DNA of 64,000 nt from Dyadobacter sp. NIV53 (GCF_019711195.1 NZ_CP081299.1:3534001-3598000), one strand, 5' to 3'. Counted from the stretch's first letter, positions 1 through 8,927 are shown. Made by a program: numbers and translations. Notes: generated by a model not told the origin, from the sequence alone.

Positions 1-2
1 GC

Positions 3-734
3 GGAAAACTCGGTTTGCTTATCTTTCGCGGTGTAATTGGTACACTTTCATTGTACCTGCTTTTTTACTCAATTCAAACTTTGGGGCTTGGCCGAGCTTC
101 CACTTACCAATATACTTATCCCATTTTCCTTGCTTTATTTTCATGGCTGCTACTTGGTGAAACCCTAAATATGAAAGAATGGTCTGCTATTTTTGTCGGA
201 TTTCTGGGAATCCTGCTCGTATTCCGCCCCGATTTATCTTTATCCTGGCGCGAAAACTTACTTGGCCTGGGAAGTTCATTACTCACAGCTGTATCCTATC
301 TGGCGATCAGGCAATTAGGCTGGGTATATGATTCGAGGGCTATCATTTTGTCTTTTATGCTGAGCGGAATTCTGCTACCGATTATTTCAATGCTGGTTGG
401 CACCTATTATCCGATTGAAGAATTAGATTTTCTGATTGGTACTTTCAAATGGCCGCAAACGGCTATGCAATGGTTCGCCTTTCTCGCACTTGGCCTTACT
501 GCATTGATGGGACAAAAAATGCTGACACAATCTTTCACCTACGACAAAGCGGGCCGCGTTGCAGCAGTTGGTTATTCCAACATTTTATTTGCATCGATCC
601 TCGGATTTTTAATGGATGAAGCAATTCCCTCACTTTCTATGCTTATTGGTATGGCTTTGATCGTAACCGGCGGCATTCTGGTTTCATTTGCAAAAAGTAA
701 AAAAGCAGAAGATATATCGTTGGCGCAGGATTAA
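3..734 (+). CDS. EamA/DMT-family membrane permease, 5' end missing
   Basis: The reading frame is open to the left edge of the window, so the N-terminus lies outside; a TTG at 15 is only an internal codon. The remaining 244 codons encode a string of hydrophobic helices typical of the drug/metabolite transporter (EamA) fold, which has ten helices in two repeats. The first repeat ends with the characteristic run YQYTYPIFLALFSWLLLGE, and the second half carries an equivalent YSNILFASILGFLMDEAIP. Such proteins export or import small metabolites across the inner membrane; the substrate cannot be read from the sequence. The C-terminus is short, charged and cytoplasmic. The gene is followed by about 120 bases without a gene, then a convergent glyoxalase-fold gene. 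Confidence 0.8.
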   Translation, partial: GKLGLLIFRGVIGTLSLYLLFYSIQTLGLGRASTYQYTYPIFLALFSWLLLGETLNMKEWSAIFVGFLGILLVFRPDLSLSWRENLLGLGSSLLTAVSYLAIRQLGWVYDSRAIILSFMLSGILLPIISMLVGTYYPIEELDFLIGTFKWPQTAMQWFAFLALGLTALMGQKMLTQSFTYDKAGRVAAVGYSNILFASILGFLMDEAIPSLSMLIGMALIVTGGILVSFAKSKKAEDISLAQD

Positions 735-853
735 TGGTTGCGTACTTACGGTACGCAGGTAAATTTTGATGAATTTCGATTCTACAAAAAGGTTGCTTCT
801 ATGGAGCAGAACCGTTTACACTTAAAGGATTACAGTTCGAAATTCTCAGCTTT

Positions 854-1228
854 TTACTTTTGTGTGTTGAGCCGTTCATTGAAAACCAACCGGTTCATAA
901 AAGGATCAACTACTGTGACTGAAATAGAATCCCAGGGCACCTCCTGTAACCCGGGACAGTTATATTTATACTTTTTATCATTCAGTTCTTTATGCAGCTC
1001 CCGCACTCCGTCACATTCTATAAAAACTTTTCCTCCCGGTGTACTATCTCCATGATGTTCAGAAAGATGGAGCACTATTCCATTGTTGGAAACCTGCATA
1101 TAAAGGGGCGCATTATCATCAAACCGGTGGGTCCAGTCTACTGAAAAACCAAGCCAGCCGACATAAAATTCAAGTGCTTTTGCTTCATCAAAAATCCTTA
1201 ATATCGGAATTACCTGACTGACTTTCAT
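854..1228 (-). CDS. glyoxalase / bleomycin-resistance superfamily protein
   Basis: 124 residues, one vicinal-oxygen-chelate module of the kind found in glyoxalase I, dioxygenases and bleomycin-resistance proteins. Visible hallmarks are the opening strand 'VIPILRIFDEAKALEFYVGWLGF', here quoted only in part as FDEAKALEFYVGWLGF, then LHLSEHHGD in the middle and the closing VTVVDPFMNRLVFNE. The pattern (PILR..D...A..FY...LGF...) is frequent in Bacteroidota proteins named 'glyoxalase superfamily' or 'bleomycin resistance family'. Enzymatic activity or substrate cannot be assigned. The gene is monocistronic and converges with the upstream permease. Confidence 0.8.
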   Translation of the reverse strand: MKVSQVIPILRIFDEAKALEFYVGWLGFSVDWTHRFDDNAPLYMQVSNNGIVLHLSEHHGDSTPGGKVFIECDGVRELHKELNDKKYKYNCPGLQEVPWDSISVTVVDPFMNRLVFNERLNTQK

Positions 1229-1294
1229 TTACTTATATTTTAGATAAAATTATTTTCTTCTGATCTTTGTTCAACAAATGAAATGAAAGATACC

Positions 1295-1855
1295 ATGAAA
1301 AAATATATTTCTGTACTTTTTATATCCTGTTTGACTGTGATTGGTTTAACAGGTTTCAGGTCCGATTCAACCGAACGTGCGGCTGACGGTATACAATGGC
1401 TTACCGTCGAAGAAGCTTATTTGAAAACCCAGAAAGAACCCAGAAAGGTATTGATTGATGTTTATACAGACTGGTGCGGCTGGTGTAAGGTAATGGATAA
1501 GGAAACTTTCAAAAATAAAGCTGTGATTGATTACGTAAACAGGAAATTTTATGCCGTAAAACTGGATGCCGAGCAAAAAGAAGCGATTACACTGGGCGGC
1601 AAAAAGTTTGAATTTCTGGCACAGGGTGGAAAAGGAATCCACGAACTGGCATTGGCACTGACCAACAATCAGCCAAGTTTTCCTACTACGGTTTTTTTAG
1701 ACGATAAATTTCAGATGATACAGCCATTGCCAGGTTATATGAAAGCAAAGGAATTTCACGAGGTCATTACTTTTATAGGTGGAAATTACCACAAAAAAGA
1801 GGCTTTTGAGACTTATAAAGCGAAAACCTATAAAGAGTTGTTTCCGGGAAAATGA
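1295..1855 (+). CDS. secreted thioredoxin-fold protein
   Basis: A signal peptide (MKKYISVLFISCLTVIGLTG) precedes a thioredoxin-like domain with the redox motif WCGWC (Cys61 and Cys64 from this start) in the context YTDWCGWCKVMDKETF. This is the DUF255/thioredoxin_7 type found in periplasmic thiol-disulfide proteins of Bacteroidota, and a conserved cis-proline segment PSFPTTVFLD follows. The likely role is reduction or isomerisation of disulfides in exported proteins. I choose the ATG at 1295 over the in-frame ATG at 1283: the extra four residues (MKDT) add nothing to the signal peptide, and a near-consensus -7 box (GATCTTTG, 1262-1269) would put the transcript start only a few bases before 1283. 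A hairpin terminator follows. Confidence 0.85.
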   Translation: MKKYISVLFISCLTVIGLTGFRSDSTERAADGIQWLTVEEAYLKTQKEPRKVLIDVYTDWCGWCKVMDKETFKNKAVIDYVNRKFYAVKLDAEQKEAITLGGKKFEFLAQGGKGIHELALALTNNQPSFPTTVFLDDKFQMIQPLPGYMKAKEFHEVITFIGGNYHKKEAFETYKAKTYKELFPGK

Positions 1856-1892
1856 TATTATAACGCAAAAGCCAGAAGGGCTTAATTAAAAA

Positions 1893-1924
1893 AAGAGCCA
1901 CAGAAATAAATCTCCGTGGCTCTT
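1893..1924. terminator. bidirectional terminator hairpin
   Basis: A 9-bp perfect stem (AAGAGCCAC, 1893-1901, pairing with 1916-1924) lies between the convergent thioredoxin and prfA genes, preceded by an A-run and followed by TT. The hairpin core is shared with the element at 29007-29108. Confidence 0.6.
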
Positions 1925-1974
1925 CCTGTCCGTTCTTCTTATCTCTGTGTCCTAAAAATCTCCGTTCCTAAAAA

Positions 1975-3048
1975 CTAAACTGCCTCCCCTTCCTGCATAC
2001 GTTCCGCATTTTCTGCGATCCTTAATCTTTCAATAAATTCACCGATATCTCCTTCCATTACAGCTGGAAGATTGTGAACTGTATAACCAATACGGTGATC
2101 CGTAATGCGGCTTTGCGGGTAATTGTATGTCCTGATCTTGTCCGATCTGTCGCCGCTTCCAACCATGGATTTACGTTGAGAACTGACAGCATCGTTGTGT
2201 TCTTTTAGTTTGATTTCATAAAGCCGTGAACGCAAAACACCCAAAGCTCTTTCTTTATTTTTCAATTGCGAACGTTCATCCTGGCAACTTACTACCAATC
2301 CCGACGGAATATGCGTAAGCCTTACCGCGGAATAAGTCGTGTTAACCGATTGACCACCAGCTCCTGACGACATAAATGTATCAATACGAACATCATTCAT
2401 ATTAATCTGAACGTCCACCTCTTCTGCCTCCGGCAAAACGGCAACTGATGCTGCCGAAGTATGGATACGTCCCTGGGATTCCGTTTGAGGTACGCGTTGT
2501 ACACGGTGTACTCCGGACTCAAATTTCATTTTTCCGTAAACATCTTCACCTTCCACTTTACAGATAATTTCTTTATATCCGCCGTTGGTGCCTTCGGTAA
2601 AATCCATAATAGACGAACGCCAGCCCATTTTCTCAAAAAACCGCTGATACATCCTAAACAAATCTCCGGCAAATATCGATGCTTCATCTCCACCTGTTCC
2701 GCCTCTTATTTCCAAAATAATATTCCGGCTATCGTTCGGATCTTTTGGAATCAGCATTTCCTTAATCACCTTATCCAACTCCTCAAACTTAGGCACCAGA
2801 TCATTCAGTTCCTCTTTCGCCATTTCCCTCAATTCCTCATCCTTCTCATTATCAATGAGTTCTTTTGTACCGGAAATATCTTTTTGCAGCTTTTGATAAA
2901 TAGCATATTTTTCAACGATCTTACCTAAATCCTTATATTCCTTACTGATTTTGGAATAACGGGTAGAATCTGAAACAATTTCGGGTTGTATAATTTGTTG
3001 CGAAACTTCTTCGAAACGTTCTTTTATAGCTTCTAATTTATCTAGCAT
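1975..3048 (-). CDS. prfA: peptide chain release factor 1
   Basis: 357 residues, the usual length for RF1. The protein recognises UAA and UAG stop codons in the ribosomal A site and triggers hydrolysis of peptidyl-tRNA. The catalytic GGQ motif is at residues 231-233 (SGAGGQSVNTTYSAVR), and the stop-codon reading motif of RF1, PxT, is present as P-Q-T in RVPQTESQGRIHTS; RF2 would have SPF there. The N-terminal helical domain (about residues 1-110) and the C-terminal RDHRIGYT-like segment (ITDHRIGYTVHNLP) are intact. The ATG at 3048 is the only sensible start. No prmC methyltransferase gene adjoins. Converges with the thioredoxin gene. Confidence 0.97.
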   Translation of the reverse strand: MLDKLEAIKERFEEVSQQIIQPEIVSDSTRYSKISKEYKDLGKIVEKYAIYQKLQKDISGTKELIDNEKDEELREMAKEELNDLVPKFEELDKVIKEMLIPKDPNDSRNIILEIRGGTGGDEASIFAGDLFRMYQRFFEKMGWRSSIMDFTEGTNGGYKEIICKVEGEDVYGKMKFESGVHRVQRVPQTESQGRIHTSAASVAVLPEAEEVDVQINMNDVRIDTFMSSGAGGQSVNTTYSAVRLTHIPSGLVVSCQDERSQLKNKERALGVLRSRLYEIKLKEHNDAVSSQRKSMVGSGDRSDKIRTYNYPQSRITDHRIGYTVHNLPAVMEGDIGEFIERLRIAENAERMQEGEAV

Positions 3049-3234
3049 GATATTACGTTCTCTTGGGCATTAGTCATTTGGGGCACAAAGATAAGCAATA
3101 TTCAGTTTTGAATTTTTTAATGTATAAATGTTCATGATCTATAACTGACACTTTTGATTTAAAATAGTCCATATTTGAATTCCGGTTTGCACGTTTACGT
3201 TGAACCATTAAGAATCATTTTGTTAATCAAATAC

Positions 3235-3813
3235 ATGAAAAATTTTGTTCTCGTTGTCGTTCTTCTCTTTACAATAACGGCTTGTAATACCAAGAGACTG
3301 GAAAATACCAAAGAACTTTCCAGAGAAATCAAAGCGTCCCAGATTGTACGTGTTACCAATACGCAGCTCATTTATACCGTGGATGAATGGGGTAAAAAAA
3401 TCGCTAAAATAGTTGAAAAATCCTTGCAAAAGGAGCTGGAAGCAAATCCTGAAAAAGCGGGTGAAATCTGTAAAGATTTATCTAAAATACCATTGGTCAA
3501 TGCGTTACAAAAAGAATACGGCGTTCAGATAGAACTGTTAGGAGAAAATGATAAAAATAATCCGGGCCTGAAACCAAAGGAAAAAGAACTGCTGGATGCA
3601 TACCTGTACAGCGCCAAAACAAATGCAACCGCGAATGACAATGTACAGCTGCTAAATGACACACTGCTCGTTTATAATGTTCCTGTTCCGGCTGAGAATC
3701 CAATTTGTAAAACCTGTATGGGAAGCCAGGAAACATCTTTTGCGCTTTGGAGATTGTTATTCAACAAAAAGGAAATTATTCGTAAACTGGACGTAAAAAA
3801 GCTGAAAGAGTAA
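3235..3813 (+). CDS. predicted lipoprotein of unknown function
   Basis: The ATG at 3235 gives a clean lipoprotein signal peptide: MKNFVLVVVLLFTITAC with lipobox ITAC, so Cys17 would be lipidated and the protein anchored to the periplasmic side of a membrane. An upstream in-frame TTG at 3175 would bury the signal and is rejected. The mature part (about 175 residues) is charged and mostly helical, with DEWGKKIAKIVEKSLQKELE near the start and a Cys pair (NPICKTCMG) close to the end. A Cys-x-x-Cys pair in a periplasmic lipoprotein could be a disulfide or a metal site. I do not recognise the family. Confidence 0.65.
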   Translation: MKNFVLVVVLLFTITACNTKRLENTKELSREIKASQIVRVTNTQLIYTVDEWGKKIAKIVEKSLQKELEANPEKAGEICKDLSKIPLVNALQKEYGVQIELLGENDKNNPGLKPKEKELLDAYLYSAKTNATANDNVQLLNDTLLVYNVPVPAENPICKTCMGSQETSFALWRLLFNKKEIIRKLDVKKLKE

Positions 3814-3908
3814 TTTTACTGCTTTAAAGATTCCTCCGTTAATATGCTGGAACAGTTTTAGTCAGATAGTTTGCGAAACCGCTTACTTTACTATTCTGAA
3901 TCTGAAAT

Positions 3909-4517
3909 ATGCCTTTTTCGTCCGACACAAAATCTGAATTCGAGTTATTCAGAACCAATAAAGTAATTCCCAAAGTGATAGAAGAAGAAATTCTGAAAGC
4001 ACTTTCCTTTTATCCTGAACTGACAACAACACCTATTAGCTTTGTTTTTAAGCAAAATATTAAAAAGTCAGTCATGCAGGCCCAGCCTGATGTTAAAATA
4101 ATTTTGAAAGGAAAAAGAGCTTATAATATTAATATCAGTGCTTTATTTAAGTTAACGACAACAGCCATTCCGATCCATCAAATCCCAAAAGATATTATGA
4201 TTGGATGGATCGGACACGAACTGGGCCATATCATGGATTACGAAAACCGAAATATTGCAGGAATTATCCGGTTTGGGCTAGGCTATGTTTTCTCCACAAC
4301 CTATCTGAGAAAAGCAGAAAAAACAGCTGATACTTATGCAGTTAATCATGGACTTGGATGGTATATTCTTCAAACTAAAAATTTCATCCTTAACCACGCT
4401 GATCTTTCTGAAAAATATAAAAGTAAAATTGCCCGTCTGTATCTCTCTCCTGATGATATTGTTGAGCAGGTTCGTATTCTCGAATTACAGCAGATAAAGG
4501 CAAAGGAACAATCATAA
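3909..4517 (+). CDS. zincin-like putative metalloprotease
   Basis: 202 residues without a signal peptide. A zinc-protease signature HELGH is at residues 103-107 (WIGHELGHIMDYE) and a second motif, EKTAD (Glu137-Asp141), lies about 30 residues downstream. This HExxH...ExxAD arrangement is that of M48-type gluzincins, where the second Glu is the third zinc ligand; a hydrophobic helix (IIRFGLGYVFSTTYL) lies between the two. Typical M48 enzymes are larger and have membrane helices, so this is a minimal or divergent relative. Its stop codon overlaps the end of the convergent GH3 gene by six bases. The substrate is unknown. Confidence 0.6.
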   Translation: MPFSSDTKSEFELFRTNKVIPKVIEEEILKALSFYPELTTTPISFVFKQNIKKSVMQAQPDVKIILKGKRAYNINISALFKLTTTAIPIHQIPKDIMIGWIGHELGHIMDYENRNIAGIIRFGLGYVFSTTYLRKAEKTADTYAVNHGLGWYILQTKNFILNHADLSEKYKSKIARLYLSPDDIVEQVRILELQQIKAKEQS

Positions 4518-6032
4518 GTTACTTTCGACAAACTTGCCGAATTCCAGAAATTCTTCCTCTTTCATTACTCTTGGAATTTTCACCTGTCCACCCATTTTCT
4601 TGGTTTCTTCGCTCCATTTGTAGAAAATTTCTTCCGGAATCAGCTCAACCTCAACACCTTTAAGTGCCTTTCCTCTGGCGACATTGTAATTCTTGTTGTT
4701 TTCGCTCAGCGTTTTGTCCAGTGATTCAGCCACTTTAATTTTATCCGGCGTTTTGTCACAGCTCAAATACCATTTGTGAATATATTCGTCATTACGATGC
4801 ACGGCAGCTACGATAAATTCCTTGATCACTACATCATATTCTTTTTCAATTACACGTAATCCGTCGTTCATCTGGTTTACCGACAATTGAGAGCCAACTA
4901 CATTCAAATAATGTTTGGTGCGGCCGGTAATAACAATTTCAGCTTTTTCTTTATCCGTAATCATTACTGTATCGCCAATCATATAACGCCACGCACCCGA
5001 AACTGTTGAAATTAACAATACATAGGAAACATTTTCTTCAGCATCAGCCAGTGAAAACACTCTTGCGCCGGGTTTAACCAGACCATCCTCATCCACATGC
5101 TCATCATCGAAAGGCACAAATTCATAAAAAATGCCATTATTAGGAAATAACGCCATTGAAGCCGTTTCAGGTCGTTTTTGGATGGCTATAAAACCTTCGG
5201 AAGCCAGGTAAGTATCAATATAGATCAGTGGACGTGCGAATAACTTTTCCATACTTTTCCGGTAGGGTTCAAACGCCACGCCGCCTGTTGTATACACCAT
5301 CAGGTTGGGCCATATTTCATGGATATTGTTTAGTTTATGGTTACTGATAATCTCTTTCAGCATGAGCTCCACCCATGCAGGAATGCCTGAAATACAACCA
5401 ATATCCCAGTCAGCAGCTTCTTCCGCAATCCTTTTCACACGTTCGTCCCAATTTGCGATATCTGCAATTTCACGTCCCGGCTTATAAAATCCTCCAAACC
5501 AGGCTGGAATATTACTCGCACTGATTCCACTGATTTCTCCTTCTTTATGGTCATCCTTCTCGATCAGATTGGTACTGCTCCCAAGCATGAGAATTTGTTT
5601 TGTAAAAAATTCTCCCGGCAGATCGAAGGCTTTCAGATTAGCAATTTCATTCATACCGGCCTTTTTAATAGAGGCCAGCATGTCGTCAGTTACCGGAATA
5701 TGTTTGCTGTGACTCGTCGTTCCGCTACTCAGTGCAAAGAACTGCTGACCGCCGGGCCAGGTAACATTCTGGTGACCTTCCAGCAAATAATGCCACCAAT
5801 CCCCATTCATTTTATCATAATCATGAACGGGAACCGATTTCTGAAATTCTGCTATCAGATCTTCACTTTCCAAAATATCCTTAAAATGATAAGCTTTCCC
5901 GAATGCAGTGAATTTTGCGGTTTCCAACAATTCTTTCAAAACTTCCTTTTGGGCTTGTACCGGATCAGGATCGGAAATGATCATTCCTGTAATGTCAATT
6001 GCTTTCTTGATTAATTCACCAATAACGGTCAT
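4512..6032 (-). CDS. GH3-family acyl-acid amido synthetase-like protein
   Basis: 506 residues matching the GH3 auxin-responsive promoter family, a branch of the adenylate-forming (ANL) superfamily. In plants these enzymes activate a carboxylic acid with ATP and conjugate it to an amino acid. The adenylate-binding motif is visible as FFALSSGTTSHSKHIPVT, and the later core motif YMIGDTVMITDK matches the hinge region before the small C-terminal domain. Bacteroidota commonly carry GH3 homologues whose substrates are not established. The gene stands alone, convergent with the zincin-like gene and divergent from the SAM-hydrolase-like gene. The start at 6032 gives the family's usual N-terminus. Confidence 0.85.
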   Translation of the reverse strand: MTVIGELIKKAIDITGMIISDPDPVQAQKEVLKELLETAKFTAFGKAYHFKDILESEDLIAEFQKSVPVHDYDKMNGDWWHYLLEGHQNVTWPGGQQFFALSSGTTSHSKHIPVTDDMLASIKKAGMNEIANLKAFDLPGEFFTKQILMLGSSTNLIEKDDHKEGEISGISASNIPAWFGGFYKPGREIADIANWDERVKRIAEEAADWDIGCISGIPAWVELMLKEIISNHKLNNIHEIWPNLMVYTTGGVAFEPYRKSMEKLFARPLIYIDTYLASEGFIAIQKRPETASMALFPNNGIFYEFVPFDDEHVDEDGLVKPGARVFSLADAEENVSYVLLISTVSGAWRYMIGDTVMITDKEKAEIVITGRTKHYLNVVGSQLSVNQMNDGLRVIEKEYDVVIKEFIVAAVHRNDEYIHKWYLSCDKTPDKIKVAESLDKTLSENNKNYNVARGKALKGVEVELIPEEIFYKWSEETKKMGGQVKIPRVMKEEEFLEFGKFVESNL

Positions 6033-6160
6033 ATTGCTGTGAGGTAAGGTTATTATTGTCTGGAAAAAATATGTATAACATAATTTGAAAAAGTCATGCC
6101 AGATTAAATTCGCAAGCTGTTATTTTTACAAATCAATTTTAATCTGATAATCCGTTAGTT

Positions 6161-7072
6161 ATGAAGAATCAATACATTTCAAGATATTTTTTACTGCTTA
6201 CGTGCTGTTTAATTATTATAAAGTCCACCGTTTCTGCACAAAATAACATACTGGTTTTTCAGTCGGATTTTGGTTTAAAAGATGCAGCGGTTTCTGCTAT
6301 GAAAGGTGTGGCAATGGGCGTTTCACCAGATCTTAAATTGTATGACGTGACGCATGAAATTCCTGCTTATAACATTTGGGAAGCATCTTACAGGCTGGTC
6401 CAAACTGCACCATACTGGCCGGCAGGAACCGTTTTCGTATCCGTTGTAGATCCGGGCGTTGGCACAAGCCGGAAATCTGTTGTGTTGCTTACAAAATCCG
6501 GACATTACTTTGTAACACCCGATAACGGCACACTTACACTGGTTGCTGAACAGCTTGGCATACAGGAAGTACGCGAAATTGATGAAGTAAACAACCGCCG
6601 CAAAAATTCCAATGAATCCTATACATTTCACGGCCGTGATGTATATGCGTTTACAGGAGCACGGCTGGCTTCAAAAGCAATGACTTTTGATAAAGTTGGC
6701 CCCAAACTTCCCGAAAAAGTAGTAACGATACCGTATCAGAAAGCAGCATTTGGCAATGGAAAAGTGAAAGGCGGAATTCCGATTTTAGATATTCAGTACG
6801 GTAATGTCTGGACGAATATTGACAAGGAAGTTTTTAATAAACTGGGGTTTAAGGTTGGTGATGATATCAAAGTATCTATTCAGAATAACCAGAAAAACGT
6901 TTATGAAGGCGTTGTGAAGTATGTTAATACCTTTGGTGATGTAAAAGAAGGCGAAGATGTTGGTTATTTCAACAGTCTGTTATTCTTTTCGTTAGGAATT
7001 AATATGGGAAGTTTTTCAGAAAAATATAAAGTTTACAGTGGTGGAGAATGGAGTATTGAATTATCTAAATAA
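6161..7072 (+). CDS. exported S-adenosyl-L-methionine hydrolase-like protein (DUF62)
   Basis: 303 residues of the SAM hydroxide adenosyltransferase / chlorinase-fluorinase family, which splits SAM to adenosine and methionine (or halogenates it). Family hallmarks are the opening FQSDFGLKDAAVSAMKG, the segment YDVTHEIPAYNIWEA, VSVVDPGVGTSRK and FVTPDNGTLT, followed by a beta-barrel C-terminal domain. The family is usually cytoplasmic; here an N-terminal hydrophobic stretch ending in STVSAQNN (about residues 1-27) looks like a signal peptide, which would place the enzyme in the periplasm. A halogenase is less likely, since hydrolases of this type are far more common. Monocistronic; no neighbour in SAM metabolism. 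Confidence 0.85.
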   Translation: MKNQYISRYFLLLTCCLIIIKSTVSAQNNILVFQSDFGLKDAAVSAMKGVAMGVSPDLKLYDVTHEIPAYNIWEASYRLVQTAPYWPAGTVFVSVVDPGVGTSRKSVVLLTKSGHYFVTPDNGTLTLVAEQLGIQEVREIDEVNNRRKNSNESYTFHGRDVYAFTGARLASKAMTFDKVGPKLPEKVVTIPYQKAAFGNGKVKGGIPILDIQYGNVWTNIDKEVFNKLGFKVGDDIKVSIQNNQKNVYEGVVKYVNTFGDVKEGEDVGYFNSLLFFSLGINMGSFSEKYKVYSGGEWSIELSK

Positions 7073-7131
7073 CAAAATAGGCTGTCTTAAAATACTACGT
7101 ATTCCCATACTGATAATTTAAATCTAAAGGA

Positions 7132-7179
7132 GCGAAGTCGAAGTGTTTCCGGCTAATATGGCTCGGGCTTCGACTTCGC
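7132..7179. repeat. perfect 12-bp inverted repeat in an intergenic gap
   Basis: GCGAAGTCGAAG (7132-7143) is perfectly complementary to 7168-7179 across a 24-base loop. A further pair, GCCTGAC (7178-7184) and GTCAGGC (about 7262-7268), makes the 208-base gap between two convergent genes a nested inverted structure. It may act as a bidirectional terminator or be a small dispersed element. Confidence 0.55.
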
Positions 7180-7280
7180 CTGACAGGATTTTTGCATTTC
7201 AAGTCAGCTTCTTTTAATTATATGTGCAAAAATCGAAATCTCCTGTATGTTAAAATCGAAGTCAGGCAAAAGTAACATCC

Positions 7281-8168
7281 TTATTCAGGTAATGCTTTTG
7301 TTGCAACCTGGTAAATTTCATACCAATCCTGATGACTGAGTTTAATATCAGAAGCACTTGCCGCATTCCTGATACGATTTTCTGATAAAGATCCAATGAT
7401 TGGCAAAGTTCCCAGTTTCATTAACCAGGCAACCGCAGTCTGTTCAATATTAGCATCAAATTTTTTGCCGATTTCTTCCAGTTTGGCTCTTAGCCTTACA
7501 GATTGTTCGTCTTTTCCATTCAGGATTTTGCCACCTGCAAGCGGAGCCCATGCCAGCGGTTTGCTGAAACATTGCTTGATAAAGTCAATCCGGCCATCTT
7601 CAATGGCCGAAGTGTTCATCAGGTTCAATTCAATATGATTGGTTACGATCGGTATTCTTAAGTAAGAAGCCAATAACTGGTGCTGGAAAACAGTAAAGTT
7701 GGTAACACCGATATGCCGTGCTTTTCCAGATTTCACAATTTCAGCCAATGCTCCGGCAGTTTCCTCGGGATCAGTCAGAAAATCACTGTGGTGCAGCAGA
7801 AAAATATCAAGATAATCTGTTTGCAATCTTTTCAGGGAACCATCTATACTGTTAACAATATGGTCTCTTGAAGTATCATAATATTTTAAATTGCCATTAT
7901 CCGAAGTTCTGATACCACATTTACTGAAAAGTACAATGTCCTCCCGTTTGAAAGATTTGTTCCGAATGATTTTCCCAAAGTGTTCTTCAATCGTAAGATC
8001 TCCGTAAACATCAGCGTGATCAAAAGTATTAATGCCAAGTTCCAGACACAGGTTAACCGTTTTTTCGATATTGGAAGTAGTTACAGAACCTTCGTCCGTC
8101 CATCGCCAGAAACCATAAATTGCCTCAGACACTTTTGGCCCGGAATCACTTAAACTAACTTTTTTCAT
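7281..8168 (-). CDS. aldo/keto reductase
   Basis: 295 residues of the NAD(P)H-dependent aldo/keto reductase superfamily, closest in layout to YdhF-type oxidoreductases. The catalytic tetrad is visible: Asp and Tyr in FDHADVYGD, Lys in LFSKCGIR and His in LLHHSDF. The barrel continues with HIGVTNF and the cofactor-binding end PIIGSLSENRI. These cytoplasmic enzymes reduce aldehydes and ketones; the substrate is unknown. The ATG at 8168 gives MKKVSLSDSGPKVSE, a normal start for the family. Upstream (8221-8248) lie four 7-bp tandem repeats. Confidence 0.88.
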   Translation of the reverse strand: MKKVSLSDSGPKVSEAIYGFWRWTDEGSVTTSNIEKTVNLCLELGINTFDHADVYGDLTIEEHFGKIIRNKSFKREDIVLFSKCGIRTSDNGNLKYYDTSRDHIVNSIDGSLKRLQTDYLDIFLLHHSDFLTDPEETAGALAEIVKSGKARHIGVTNFTVFQHQLLASYLRIPIVTNHIELNLMNTSAIEDGRIDFIKQCFSKPLAWAPLAGGKILNGKDEQSVRLRAKLEEIGKKFDANIEQTAVAWLMKLGTLPIIGSLSENRIRNAASASDIKLSHQDWYEIYQVATKALPE

Positions 8169-8220
8169 TCGGTGTGGTTGTTTGAATCAAAGTGCAAAAA
8201 TAGGTTTATTTTGGAAAGTT

Positions 8221-8248
8221 TGAAGCTGCTGGCCGATTGCTAACGGCT
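8221..8248 (-). repeat. 7-bp tandem repeats upstream of the aldo/keto reductase gene
   Basis: Four consecutive degenerate heptads (AGC-phased when read on the minus strand) end about 50 bases before the start codon of the aldo/keto reductase gene. They belong to the same pattern as the repeats before eda, uxaC, uxuA, the LOG gene and nuoB. Confidence 0.5.
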
Positions 8249-8321
8249 TTTGGTTTTTAAACTACTAAAAATGAGATGTCCAGCGATTTATTTGAAGATA
8301 TTGCAGATTTAGATTCCGGCT

Positions 8322-8678
8322 TCACTTTTCCAATCTGTTATCCTTCACAATCAGATAGAAATCATTATCCAGTTCCAGATAACCATAATCGTACACAAAG
8401 TGATAAATATTCCCTTTTTGTGTCGGACGGATGCTGGTCATGAGGTTAAAATCAAAACCTTTTGTTATCAAAGTATTTTTTGTGGTCTTCGCTTTATCAT
8501 CCGGACAAAGCTCTTCCAGAATCCGTCGATTTTTCCGGAGCTGGTTATTCATATTCCGTACTACATTATAGGAATCAGAATTGAGCCTGTTGTTGTAACT
8601 ATTCCGGCACATATCTGAACAAAATTTCTTGTCAATCCTTCCCATTAAAGGCTTATCGCATTCCAAACAGTTTGCCAT
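8322..8678 (-). CDS. small zinc-ribbon protein (DUF2116-like)
   Basis: 118 residues starting MANCLECDKPLMG at the ATG at 8678; a longer frame reaches 8741 but adds a segment that does not belong to the family. Four cysteines (4, 7, 20 and 24; CLEC...FCSDMC) form a treble-clef-like zinc ribbon followed by RNSYNNR, a pattern seen in small Bacteroidota proteins annotated as DUF2116 zinc ribbons. The rest is a charged helix and a short beta region ending YLELDNDFYLIVKDN. The function is not known; nucleic-acid or protein binding is an inference from the zinc ribbon. It is divergent from ssb. Confidence 0.7.
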   Translation of the reverse strand: MANCLECDKPLMGRIDKKFCSDMCRNSYNNRLNSDSYNVVRNMNNQLRKNRRILEELCPDDKAKTTKNTLITKGFDFNLMTSIRPTQKGNIYHFVYDYGYLELDNDFYLIVKDNRLEK

Positions 8679-8927
8679 GAATTGTGTTATTCTAAATTCG
8701 CTTATCAGATAAAAAATGATCGTTTTGAACGATCTGTGCAAGATAGTAAAATTCTTTGCCTCTTTTTAACAAAACGAATAATTCCATTTGCAAACGGTTG
8801 CAAATGCTTTTATATGACTGTAAATAGTTAATACCCGAATAATATTTTGCTAAACCTGCACCTTTGTCAGGTCGATTCGCAACGAACGATTCAAAATATA
8901 AAACATTCATCTTTTAACTATTATAAC

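Noticed and set aside
738..1055. A 105-codon plus-strand frame after the EamA gene
   Set aside because: It lies mostly antisense to the convincing glyoxalase-fold gene and reads like low-complexity noise.
8279..8322. A short start-like frame (MSSDLFEDIADLDSG) after the aldo/keto reductase leader
   Set aside because: It runs into the antisense of the zinc-ribbon gene and ends soon; it may be chance or the start of a lost gene but is not supportable.
8692..8910. A 72-codon minus-strand frame between the zinc-ribbon gene and ssb
   Set aside because: It covers the divergent promoter region of the two genes and has no recognisable features.
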